Source of the DNA: Streptomyces sp. NRRL S-1022
GTDB taxonomy: Bacteria; Actinomycetota; Actinomycetes; Streptomycetales; Streptomycetaceae
Assembly (NCBI RefSeq): GCF_000720135.1
Contig: NZ_JOIU01000029.1
Coordinates: forward strand, 1-64,000
Direction: 5' to 3'
DNA: 64,000 nucleotides
Shown: one piece after another, positions 8,808 to 16,543 of the stretch
Numbering within the stretch: the first letter of the stretch is position 1
Layout: every line of letters begins with the position of its first letter
Program-made: the position numbers and the translations under genes
Notes under the pieces: model-generated
What the model was told of the DNA's origin: nothing
Databases searched by the model: none
What the model saw: the letters and a program-made list of their open reading frames with translations, nothing else

Positions 8808-10197
8808 GCACAGATCCACCGCCGTCGTACTCGGCGGCTCCCTCGCCGGCCTGCTCGCGGCCCGCGCCCTCGCCGACGGCGGCGTCCGGGTGACCGTGGT
8901 CGAGCGGGACGCCCTGCCCGACGGTCCCGAACCGCGCAAGGGGCTGCCGCAGGCCCGGCACGTGCACCAGTTGTGGTCGGGCGGGGCGCGGGCGCTGGAG
9001 GAGCTGCTGCCCGGGGCGATCGGACGGCTGCGCGCGGCCGGGGTGAGCCGGGTGCCGATGACGACGGACATGGTGGCGCTGTCCCCGTACGGCTGGTACC
9101 GGCGCTGGGCCGAGTCCGCGTTCATGCTGCCCGCCAGCCGGGACCTGCTGGACTGGGTGGTACGGCGGCTGGTGCTGGCCGACGGGCGGATCGAGCTGAT
9201 GGAAGGGGCCGTGGCGACGGGGCTGACGGGCACGGGCGGTGCGGTGACCGGCGTGCGGATCCGGGCGCACGACGACAGCGAGCGCGCGCTGACGGCGGGG
9301 CTGGTGGTGGACGCGACAGGACGCGGCTCGCGGGCCGCGCACTGGCTGGCCGGGCTGGGGCTGCCCGCCGTCGAGCGGCGGGAGGTCGACTCCGAGCTGG
9401 TGTACGCCAGTCGCCTCTACCGGGCGCCCCGGGCGGCCCGGGCCGGCTTCCCGATCGTCAACATCGAACCCGATCCGCGGGGCTCGGGGTCCGGGCGCGG
9501 GGGCGTGCTCATGCCGGTGGAGGACGGCCGGTGGATCGTCACGCTGTTCGGCGGGCGCGGCGGCGAACCGCCCGCGGACGCGGCCCGGTTCGAGCGGTAC
9601 GCCCGCGAGGAGCTGCGGCATCCGCTGATCGGTCAGCTGCTGGGCGGGGGCGCGGAGCCGCTGGGCGAGGTCGCGGTCACGCGGTCGACGGCGAACCGGC
9701 GGTACTTCTTCGAGCGGATGCCGGTGTGGCCGGAGAACTTCGTGGTCCTCGGTGACGCGGTGTGCGCACTGAACCCGGTGTACGGCCACGGGATGGCGGT
9801 GGCCGCGCGGTCGGCGTCGGCCGTGCGGGACGTGGTGCGGCGCCGGGGGCCGGGGAGCCGGGGGCTGGCCCGGGAGGCGCAGAAGGCGGTCGGGCGGACG
9901 GTCCGGGCGGCGTGGGACCTGGCCGTCGGCGCGGACGTCTTCTACCCCGGCGCGGCCGAGCACGGGCCGACGCTGCGGGACCGGGTGCTGGCCGCGTACG
10001 TCGGCCGCCTGCTGCGGACCGCCACCGGCAACGGCCGCATCGCCCGCCGGGTCACCGACGTGACGGCGCTGGAGCGGGGGGCGGGGGCGCTGCTGGCGCC
10101 GAGTGTGGTGGTGGCGGCGGTGGCGGGGCCCCTGAAGCCCCCGCTGACCGCTCCGCCGCTCACCTCTGCCGAGCGGACGGCCGCAGGGCTCCGGTAG
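8800..10197 (+). CDS. FAD-dependent monooxygenase/oxidoreductase
   Basis: A 465-residue flavoprotein of the PHBH-like/geranylgeranyl reductase-like fold. ATG 8800 lies inside the end of the membrane protein gene (8-bp overlap, atgagtga). The N-terminal dinucleotide-binding motif is VVLGGSLAGLLAARAL followed by the ribose-binding acidic residue in VTVVERD. The second FAD motif, VVLGDAVCALNPVYGHGM, is the GD box of group A flavin monooxygenases. RKGLPQARHVHQLWSGG near residue 45-60 is characteristic of Streptomyces proteins annotated as FAD-dependent hydroxylases or epoxidases. It is the last gene of the coupled trio with the HExxH and membrane proteins. The substrate is unknown. Confidence 0.85.
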   Translation: MSEHRSTAVVLGGSLAGLLAARALADGGVRVTVVERDALPDGPEPRKGLPQARHVHQLWSGGARALEELLPGAIGRLRAAGVSRVPMTTDMVALSPYGWYRRWAESAFMLPASRDLLDWVVRRLVLADGRIELMEGAVATGLTGTGGAVTGVRIRAHDDSERALTAGLVVDATGRGSRAAHWLAGLGLPAVERREVDSELVYASRLYRAPRAARAGFPIVNIEPDPRGSGSGRGGVLMPVEDGRWIVTLFGGRGGEPPADAARFERYAREELRHPLIGQLLGGGAEPLGEVAVTRSTANRRYFFERMPVWPENFVVLGDAVCALNPVYGHGMAVAARSASAVRDVVRRRGPGSRGLAREAQKAVGRTVRAAWDLAVGADVFYPGAAEHGPTLRDRVLAAYVGRLLRTATGNGRIARRVTDVTALERGAGALLAPSVVVAAVAGPLKPPLTAPPLTSAERTAAGLR

Positions 10198-10199
10198 GG

Positions 10200-10273
10200 G
10201 TGGCTCGCCCCGTCCGCCGGCCGCGGGTTCGTCGTGGCCGGCCGCGCGGTTCCCCGCACCCCTTCGGGGCGCG
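10200..10273. repeat. Streptomyces-type intergenic repeat with hairpin
   Basis: The 80-bp gap between convergent genes holds ggttcgtcgtggccgg, then gcgcggttccccgcacc and ccttcggggcgcg, ending in a stable hairpin (cccc/gggg arms around ttc). From memory, near-identical sequence occurs at many intergenic sites of Streptomyces genomes. It probably also serves as a bidirectional terminator. Confidence 0.5.
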
Positions 10274-10277
10274 TGTG

Positions 10278-11123
10278 TCAGCCCTTGAACGCCGGTTGGG
10301 GGAGGCCCCTTCCGGCGTCGGGGATCACCAGGAGGGAGCCCGACAGGGGGTCGGGGGACGGCAGGCCCGTGCGGGCCGTGGTGACGTAGAGGTCGGTCAG
10401 GGCGGCGCCGCCGAACGCGCAGGCCGTGGTGCGCGGGGCCGGCAGGGTGACGATCCGGTCCAGCTCGCCGTCCGGCGTGTAGCGGCGGACCGCTCCGCCG
10501 TCCCACAGCGCCACCCACACACAGCCATCCGCGTCGACCGTGAGCCCGTCCGGGAAGCCCGCGCCCTCCTCGATCTCCACCAGCGGGCGGCGGCCCCGGA
10601 TGCCGTCGGCGTCGAAGTCGAAGACGTCCACACGCCGGGTCGGGGTGTCGACGTAGTACATGAGGCGGCCGTCGGGGCTCCAGCCGGTGCCGTTGCTGAC
10701 CGTGGCGTCGGGCAGCACGGTCGCCACCGCTCCGTCCCCGGTCAGCCGGGACAGCGTGCCGCCGCCCGGCGCCTCGTCGTACCGCATGGTGCCCGCCCAG
10801 AGGGAGCCGTCGGGCGCCACGGCGGCGTCGTTGGCGCGGCGCCCGGGCACCGGCTCGTGGTGCAGCCAGCGGAAGCCGCCGTCGGCATCCAGCAGTCCGA
10901 CGCCGTCCCGCAGGTTCAGCACCAGGCCGCCGCCCGCGCGGGGCTTGGCGGCGCCGATGTGCTGGTGGGTCGTACGGACCGTGCGGCGGCCGGACACCGG
11001 GTCGTAGGTGTGCAGCCGCATGCCCAGGATGTCCAGCCAGACCAGCCGGCCCGTCGCCGGGTCCCAGGTCGGTCCCTCGCCGAGCGTCGCCTCCGCGCGC
11101 ACCGCGACCTCGTAGGCCGTCAC
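10278..11123 (-). CDS. SMP-30/gluconolactonase family lactonase
   Basis: A 281-residue six-bladed beta-propeller that hydrolyses sugar lactones to aldonic acids in the cytosol. The GTG start (11121-11123) overlaps the stop of the upstream IclR gene as GTGA. Divalent-metal ligands of the family are in place: E16 (LGEGPTWD), N144 (VSNGTGWSPDG) and D192 (FPDGLTVDADG), with N98 (RANDAAVAPDG) at the substrate-contacting position. Co-transcription behind an IclR regulator suggests induction by the sugar or aldonate. No dehydrogenase or dehydratase of such a pathway is adjacent, so the particular sugar cannot be named. Confidence 0.9.
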   Translation of the reverse strand: MTAYEVAVRAEATLGEGPTWDPATGRLVWLDILGMRLHTYDPVSGRRTVRTTHQHIGAAKPRAGGGLVLNLRDGVGLLDADGGFRWLHHEPVPGRRANDAAVAPDGSLWAGTMRYDEAPGGGTLSRLTGDGAVATVLPDATVSNGTGWSPDGRLMYYVDTPTRRVDVFDFDADGIRGRRPLVEIEEGAGFPDGLTVDADGCVWVALWDGGAVRRYTPDGELDRIVTLPAPRTTACAFGGAALTDLYVTTARTGLPSPDPLSGSLLVIPDAGRGLPQPAFKG

Positions 11124-11893
11124 ACCGCGCTCCGGTGGCCCAGCCGCTCCGACAGCTCCGCCGCGCCCTTGGCGGCGAGCTGCTCCAGCTCGGCCCGGCG
11201 CTCCTCGCTCCAGCGGATCATCGGGACCGAGATGGACAGCGCGGCCACCACCTGCCCGGTGCGGTCGCGCACCGGCGCGGCCACGCAGGAGACGTCCGGG
11301 TTGGACTCGCGGTTCTCCACGGCGATCCCGCGCTGCCGGATGTCCGCCAGGACCTCGCGCAGGGCGGCCGGGTCGGTGATGCTGTTCGGGGTCATCGCGG
11401 CCAGTGCGGACCCGTCGGGGATCCGGGAGGTCAGCTCCGGCTCGGGCAGCGCGGCCAGCAGCATCTTGCCGACGGAGGTGCAGTGGGCGGGCAGCCGGCG
11501 GCCGGCGGCGGAGACCATGCGGACCGCGTGCGTGGAGTCGACCTTGGCGATGTAGATGACGTCGGTGCCCTCCAGGATGGCCACGTGGACCGTCTCGTCG
11601 CAGGTCTCGGCGACCGAGCGGGCCACCTGCTGGCCCTCGGCGGCGAGGTCGAGCTGCTCGGCGTAGCGGCTGCCGAGCTGGTACGGGCGTACGCCGAGCC
11701 GGTACCGTCCGGGCTGTCCGGGCACCTGCACGATGTACGACCGTGCGGCGAGCGTGGTGACCAGCTCGTGGACGGTGGTGCGCGGCAGCTGGAGCTTGCG
11801 CACGATGTCGGGGGCGGAGAGCGTCCCGTCCCCGTCGAGGAACAGCTCAAGAATGTCGAGAGCCCGGGTCACGGCAGGCACGAGGCGTCCCAC
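11120..11893 (-). CDS. IclR-family transcriptional regulator
   Basis: A 257-residue regulator. The N-terminal winged helix (ALDILELFLDGDGTLSAPDI, then LPRTTVHELVTTLAA) binds DNA, and the C-terminal GAF-like IclR domain (ETVHVAILEGTDVIYIAKVD, GRRLPAHCTSVGKMLLA) binds a small effector. GTG 11891-11893 follows a strong AGGGAGGGG site. It is the promoter-proximal gene of a two-gene operon with the SMP-30 lactonase, so it most likely controls its own operon in response to a sugar acid or lactone. A dyad at 11925-11939 is a candidate operator. Confidence 0.92.
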   Translation of the reverse strand: MGRLVPAVTRALDILELFLDGDGTLSAPDIVRKLQLPRTTVHELVTTLAARSYIVQVPGQPGRYRLGVRPYQLGSRYAEQLDLAAEGQQVARSVAETCDETVHVAILEGTDVIYIAKVDSTHAVRMVSAAGRRLPAHCTSVGKMLLAALPEPELTSRIPDGSALAAMTPNSITDPAALREVLADIRQRGIAVENRESNPDVSCVAAPVRDRTGQVVAALSISVPMIRWSEERRAELEQLAAKGAAELSERLGHRSAV

Positions 11894-11924
11894 GTCCGGC
11901 CCCCTCCCTTGGGTCTAAGCGCCC

Positions 11925-11939
11925 GTTCGAGATTTCAAC
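11925..11939 (-). promoter_or_regulatory. Candidate IclR operator
   Basis: GTTCGAGATTTCAAC is an imperfect 15-bp palindrome (gtt...aac arms) lying 32 bp upstream of the IclR start codon, a usual location for autoregulation in this family. Confidence 0.35.
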
Positions 11940-12032
11940 AGGCGATCGGCATGACGAACACAGGCTAGTCATGGTGGGTGGTGCGGGCAATGGGTCGGGA
12001 AGCAGACCCGTGGTCACGGGCACCATGGGGCC

Positions 12033-12590
12033 ATGGATCTCGACTTCCAGCTGGTGCTGCTGCGCCGCATGGCCGACCACAACCCGGACCTGGCCGACGA
12101 GGCCCGGCGGCGGCTCGGGGCGTCGGCCGCGGACATGCGGGAGGCCAACAGGCGGTGGCAGGCCATGGTCCGTTCGCCGCGGGCCCGCGGTGCCGCCTCC
12201 CGGTACCGCTCGGTCCTCGGCGAACCCGAGTCCGTCCTGCCCCGCCGCCTCGGCGACGTCGACTGCGAGGCCCGGCGGTGGGCGCTGCCGCTCTGGCCGG
12301 GGCTGCGCTTCGAGGTGCTGGTCGGGCCGGACGGCGGGGTGTGGAACGAGTGGCTGGTCCGGGCGCCCGGTGCGCCGGCGCCGCGGCTGCGCGCCCTGGA
12401 GGACCTGACGCCCTGGTCCTGCACCGTGGACGAGGCCGCCCGCGCCTTCCCGCCGGCCCGCCCGCTGGAGGGCACCGCGCCCACCCGGTGGGGTCTGGCC
12501 CTCACCGCCCCCGACCGGGAGGGCGTACTGCACGAGGTGGTCGCCGAGTTCACCTGGGGACTGCTCCAGCGGACGGCCGTCGTCGCCTGA
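12033..12590 (+). CDS. Conserved hypothetical protein
   Basis: A 185-residue soluble protein, ATG 12033. No signal peptide or membrane span. The N-terminal 50 residues are helical and basic (QLVLLRRMADHNPDLADEAR, RRLGASAADMREANRRWQ). The C-terminal part has beta-rich repeats around tryptophans (CEARRWALPLWPGLRFEVLV, GGVWNEWLVRAPG, LTPWSCTVDEAARAFPPARP). I recognise no domain. It is divergent from the IclR gene and convergent with the ATP-grasp gene. Nothing in the context suggests its role. Confidence 0.7.
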   Translation: MDLDFQLVLLRRMADHNPDLADEARRRLGASAADMREANRRWQAMVRSPRARGAASRYRSVLGEPESVLPRRLGDVDCEARRWALPLWPGLRFEVLVGPDGGVWNEWLVRAPGAPAPRLRALEDLTPWSCTVDEAARAFPPARPLEGTAPTRWGLALTAPDREGVLHEVVAEFTWGLLQRTAVVA

Positions 12591-12618
12591 CCCCTTCGGC
12601 CGGCGGGCGCGGGCGCCC

Positions 12619-13509
12619 TCAGCCCGGCAGGGACGCCGCCGGGTCCCCGGCCGCCGCCAGGATCGCCTCCGCCACCCGGGGCAGCGACTCCGGGTGCAGC
12701 CGCAGGAACAGGTTCGGTTCCACCAGCTCCAGTTCCATCAGCCGGGGTTCGCCGTCGTCGCCGTCGACCAGGTCGACGCGGGCGTACAGCAGGCCGGACG
12801 CGGGTACGGCCCCCAACGCCTTCTCGGCCAGGACGAGTTCGGCGTCGGTGGGCTGCCAGCGCTCCAGGCCGGGGTGGGGCACCTTGTCGGCGTCGTACGG
12901 AGTGCCGGGCGACAGCACGGCGCCCTTGCGGCTGGCGTGCAGCAGCCGTCCGCCGAAGAACTGCAGTGCCCGCTCGCCGCGCACGTCGATGCCCGGCATG
13001 TACGGCTGCACCATCGCGGTGAACCCCTCCGCGTGCATGCGCGCCACGTGCCGTACCGCCGTGTCGTGTTCGGCGGGTGTGTACCGGGCGGCGAACCGGG
13101 CGCCCGCGCCCGAGGTCGGCTTGATCACGAACTCGTGGCCGGCGGGCAGGCGGGCCGGTTCCCCCGGCGGCAGGTAGCGGGTGGGGACGGTGGGGACACC
13201 GGCCGCGGCCAGTTCCCCGAGGTAGCGCTTGTCGGCGTTCCAGCGCACGACGGGCGCCGGGTTGGCCAGCCGGGTCAGCGCGCCGACCCGGTCCACCCAG
13301 GCCCCGAACTCCGCGGCCCGCCAGCTGTAGTCCCAGGTCGAGCGGATGACGACGAGGTCGTACCCGGCCCAGTCCACCGCCGGGTCGTCCCAGTGCCGGG
13401 CCTCCGTCTCGGCACCGGCGTCCGTGAGCGCCCGCACCAGCAGCGGCAGATCGCCGTCCCTGCTCGGCTCGGTTCCGGGGTCGTAGGTGGCGAGGGCTAT
13501 CCGGGGCAC
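12619..13509 (-). CDS. ATP-grasp domain ligase of unknown substrate
   Basis: A 296-residue enzyme predicted to activate a carboxylate as an acylphosphate and join it to an amine or thiol. GTG 13507-13509 follows GGGAG. The N-terminal Rossmann-like part (PRIALATYDPGTEPSRDGDL, YDLVVIRSTWDYSWR) and central FVIKPTSGAGARFAARY (nucleotide-binding lysine and glycine loop) are typical of RimK/glutathione synthetase-like ATP-grasp proteins. The metal-binding end reads LMELELVEPNLFLRLHPES. It is a stand-alone gene divergent from matB. Relatives are widespread in Streptomyces and uncharacterised to my knowledge. Confidence 0.85.
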   Translation of the reverse strand: MPRIALATYDPGTEPSRDGDLPLLVRALTDAGAETEARHWDDPAVDWAGYDLVVIRSTWDYSWRAAEFGAWVDRVGALTRLANPAPVVRWNADKRYLGELAAAGVPTVPTRYLPPGEPARLPAGHEFVIKPTSGAGARFAARYTPAEHDTAVRHVARMHAEGFTAMVQPYMPGIDVRGERALQFFGGRLLHASRKGAVLSPGTPYDADKVPHPGLERWQPTDAELVLAEKALGAVPASGLLYARVDLVDGDDGEPRLMELELVEPNLFLRLHPESLPRVAEAILAAAGDPAASLPG

Positions 13510-13707
13510 GGCGGGGCTCCCTGTCGAACGGCGGTGTGATGATCGGTGCGGCTGTGAGGCTAACAAGCGGCCGTGGAACCGGGGCCGGGATCGGGCCGGA
13601 TCACGTGGAGTCCGGCCAGGAGCACGGTCGTCGCGACGCGGCTCCTGGTGTAGGAAGGTGCTGTCGTCCCCGGTGGTCGGCGCCGTCGACAGTAAGGAGT
13701 GCACCGC

Positions 13708-15192
13708 GTGTCCTCTCTCTTCCCCGCCCTGACGGACGGTCCGGCCGGGCGCAGCGAGTTGGGGGTCCCCCCGGACGAGGTCCGGGGGAAGGTCGCCCTG
13801 CGGTTCGGGCCACGGACCCTGACGTACGGCGAACTCGCGGGCGCCGCGGGCGCTCTGGCCGCCCGGATCGGCCGGGCCGGCCGGGTCGCGGTGTGGGCCA
13901 CGGCGGAGCTGGAGACCGCCGTCGCGGTGACCGGCGCGCTGGTCGCCGGGGTGGCCGCGGTGCCGCTCAACCCCAAGTCGGGCGAGAAGGAACTGGCGCA
14001 CATCCTGTCGGACAGCGCCCCGTCGCTCGTCCTGGCCGCCCCCGGTACCGAACTGCCGCCGGTCCTCGCCGGCTTGCCGCGGATCGACGTCGACGTGTCC
14101 GCCGCCGGCGCCCTGCCCGCGGAGCGGGCCGCGGACGGCGACCCGGCGCTGGTCGTCTACACCTCCGGCACCACCGGCCCGCCCAAGGGCGCGGTCCTGC
14201 CCCGCCGGGCCCTCGCCACCACCCTGGACGCGCTCGCCGACGCCTGGCAGTGGACCGGCGACGACGTGCTGGTGCACGGGCTGCCGCTGTTCCACGTGCA
14301 CGGGCTGGTGCTGGGCGTCCTGGGCCCGCTGCGGCGCGGCGGCTCGGTGCGCCACCTGGGACGCTTCACGCCCGAGGGCGTGGCCCGCGAGCTGAAGGCC
14401 GGCGCGACCATGATGTTCGGGGTGCCCACGATGTACCACCGGATCGCGGAGGCGCTGCCCGGCGACCCGGAGCTGGCCGCGGCGCTCGCCGGGGCCCGGC
14501 TGCTGGTCTCCGGCTCGGCCGCGCTGCCGGTGCACGACCACGAGCGGATCGCGGCGGCCACCGGGCGCCGGGTGATCGAGCGGTACGGCATGACGGAGAC
14601 GCTGATGAACACCGCCGTGCGGGCCGACGGTGAGGCCCGGCCCGGCACGGTCGGGCTGCCGCTGCCGGGCGTGGAGCTGCGGCTGGTGGAGGAGGACGGT
14701 ACGGAGATCGGCGCGTACGACGGGGAGAGCGTCGGCGAGATCCAGGTGCGCGGCCCCAACCTGTTCAGCGAGTACCTGAACCGGCCCGACGCCACCGCCG
14801 CCGCGTTCACCGCCGACGGCTGGTTCCGCACCGGGGACATGGCCGTGCGCGAGCCCGACGGCTACGTCCGCATCGTCGGGCGCAAGGCCACCGACCTGAT
14901 CAAGAGTGGTGGTTACAAGATCGGGGCCGGCGAGATCGAGAACGCGCTGCTGGAGCACCCGGGGGTGCGGGAGGCCGCGGTCACCGGGGAGCCGGACGCG
15001 GACCTGGGCGAGCGGATCGTGGCCTGGATCGTCCCGGCGGACCCCGGATCGCCGCCCGGCGCCGAGGAGTTGGCCGGCCACGTGGCCCGGCGGCTCGCCC
15101 CGCACAAGCGCCCGCGCGTCGTCCGCTACCTGGAGGCACTGCCCCGCAACGACATGGGGAAGATCATGAAGCGGGCGCTCGCCGATGCCTGA
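13708..15192 (+). CDS. matB: Malonyl-CoA synthetase MatB
   Basis: A 494-residue ANL-superfamily ligase that makes malonyl- or methylmalonyl-CoA from the free diacid, CoA and ATP. I chose the GTG at 13708 (MSSLFPAL) because AAGGAG lies 8 bases upstream; an earlier GTG at 13699 overlaps that site. Motifs in order: P-loop VVYTSGTTGPPKGAV, VPTMYHRI, the adenylate motif ERYGMTETLMNTAVRADG, the hinge GWFRTGDMA, and the C-terminal lysine in NDMGKIMKRAL. Sequence and context match S. coelicolor MatB (SCO2444), which supplies polyketide extender units. Its stop overlaps by 8 bases the start of a carboxyltransferase gene, so the two are translationally coupled and presumably share malonyl-CoA as a metabolite. 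Confidence 0.93.
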   Translation: MSSLFPALTDGPAGRSELGVPPDEVRGKVALRFGPRTLTYGELAGAAGALAARIGRAGRVAVWATAELETAVAVTGALVAGVAAVPLNPKSGEKELAHILSDSAPSLVLAAPGTELPPVLAGLPRIDVDVSAAGALPAERAADGDPALVVYTSGTTGPPKGAVLPRRALATTLDALADAWQWTGDDVLVHGLPLFHVHGLVLGVLGPLRRGGSVRHLGRFTPEGVARELKAGATMMFGVPTMYHRIAEALPGDPELAAALAGARLLVSGSAALPVHDHERIAAATGRRVIERYGMTETLMNTAVRADGEARPGTVGLPLPGVELRLVEEDGTEIGAYDGESVGEIQVRGPNLFSEYLNRPDATAAAFTADGWFRTGDMAVREPDGYVRIVGRKATDLIKSGGYKIGAGEIENALLEHPGVREAAVTGEPDADLGERIVAWIVPADPGSPPGAEELAGHVARRLAPHKRPRVVRYLEALPRNDMGKIMKRALADA

Positions 15193-16543
15193 GCGGCTGT
15201 CGGCGCGGGAGGTGCTCGCGCTGGTCGCGGACGCGGACAGCTTCCGCGAACTGCCGGCGCCGGAACGCGAGTTCCCGCCCGACGGCCCCCTCGGCTGGCA
15301 GGGCTACGACGCTTCCCGCGCCCGGGCCGCCGCACGTACCGGCGAGCAGGAGTCGGTCGTCTGCGGCACCGCGAGCGTCGAGGGCACCCGGGCCGTGCTG
15401 ATCTCCTTCGAGTTCGGCTTCCTGGGCGGCTCGCTGGGCCGGCGCACCGGGGACCGGCTGGAGGCGGCCTACACCCACGCCCGCGATCACCGGCTCCCCG
15501 TCGTGCCGCTGATCGCGACCGGGGGCAGCCGGATGCAGGAGGGCATGCTGGCACTCACCCAGCTCCAGCGGGTGGCCCGGCAGTCCGCGCTCACCCGCGA
15601 GGCGGGCCTGCCCCAGATCGCGGTCCTGCGCGACCCGACCACCGGCGGCGGCTGGGCCACCCTCGGCGCCGGCGCGGACGTCGTGCTCGCCCTGCCCGCC
15701 GCCCAGGTGGGCTTCGCCGGCTCCCGGGTCCGCCCGCCCGACGCCGACCCGGCCGCGTACACGGCGGAATCCCAGCTGGCGGCGGGGTCGGCGGACGCGG
15801 TGGTGCGGCCGGCCGACCTGAAGCACACCCTGGGCACGTGGCTCGGCCTGCTGGCCGGGCGGGCGGCGGCGGGCGGGGCCGCGGTGCGCCGGCCGGCGCC
15901 CGCTCCGGTGCCGGCCGCGCTCGGGGCGGCCGGGGTGCCCGGTAGCGGGTGGGAGGCCGTGGTCCGGGCCCGGGCGGCTGAGCGGCCGGGGGCGCGGGCC
16001 TATCTGGACGCCTATTTCCGGCGGCGGGTGCTGATCAGCGGGGACCGGTGCGGCGGGGTCGACACCGACGGGATGCTGTGCGGGTTCGGCGAACGGGACG
16101 GCCGTACCGTGGCGTACGCGGCGCAGACCGGGACGGCGACCCGGCCCGCCGGGTACCGGACCGCCGCCCGGCTGATCCGGCTGGCGGACCGGCTCGGCAT
16201 CCCCGTGCTGACGCTGGTGGACACCCCGGGTGCGGCGAACGACGCGGAGGCGGAACGGCAGGGCGCCGGCGCGGCGATCGCCGAGGTGTTCGGCGCGGTG
16301 GCCGCCGCCCGGGTGCCGGTCACCACCCTCGTCATCGGCGAGGGCGGCTCCGGCGGCGCCCTCGCCCTGGCCGCGCCCGGCAACACCTGGGCCACCCCGG
16401 ACAGTTACTTCTCGGTGATCGCCCCGGAACTGGCGGCCGCCATCCTGAAGCGCCCGCCGCAGGAGGTGGAGGCGACCGCGGACCAGCTGCGCATCCGGCC
16501 GCAGGACCTGGTGGAGCTGGGGGTGGTCCGGGGCATCGTGTGA
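15185..16543 (+). CDS. Fused beta/alpha carboxyltransferase (AccD-AccA or MdcD-MdcE type)
   Basis: A 452-residue protein with two crotonase-fold halves. Residues 1-230 resemble a beta-type carboxyltransferase (LSAREVLALVADADSFREL, FEFGFLGGSLGRRTGDRL, RMQEGMLALTQL, TTGGGWATLGAGAD). Residues 260-452 resemble the alpha type (RRRVLISGDRCGGVDTDGM, ATRPAGYRTAARLIRLADRL, TLVDTPGAANDAEAE, GEGGSGGALALA). The AccD zinc ribbon is absent, as in biotin-independent malonate decarboxylase subunits MdcD/MdcE. No biotin carboxylase or biotin carrier gene is nearby. Coupling to matB suggests it works on malonyl-CoA, by decarboxylation or carboxyl transfer; which one is inference. The 3' end overlaps the opposing subtilase frame by 139 bp. 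Confidence 0.85.
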   Translation: MPERLSAREVLALVADADSFRELPAPEREFPPDGPLGWQGYDASRARAAARTGEQESVVCGTASVEGTRAVLISFEFGFLGGSLGRRTGDRLEAAYTHARDHRLPVVPLIATGGSRMQEGMLALTQLQRVARQSALTREAGLPQIAVLRDPTTGGGWATLGAGADVVLALPAAQVGFAGSRVRPPDADPAAYTAESQLAAGSADAVVRPADLKHTLGTWLGLLAGRAAAGGAAVRRPAPAPVPAALGAAGVPGSGWEAVVRARAAERPGARAYLDAYFRRRVLISGDRCGGVDTDGMLCGFGERDGRTVAYAAQTGTATRPAGYRTAARLIRLADRLGIPVLTLVDTPGAANDAEAERQGAGAAIAEVFGAVAAARVPVTTLVIGEGGSGGALALAAPGNTWATPDSYFSVIAPELAAAILKRPPQEVEATADQLRIRPQDLVELGVVRGIV

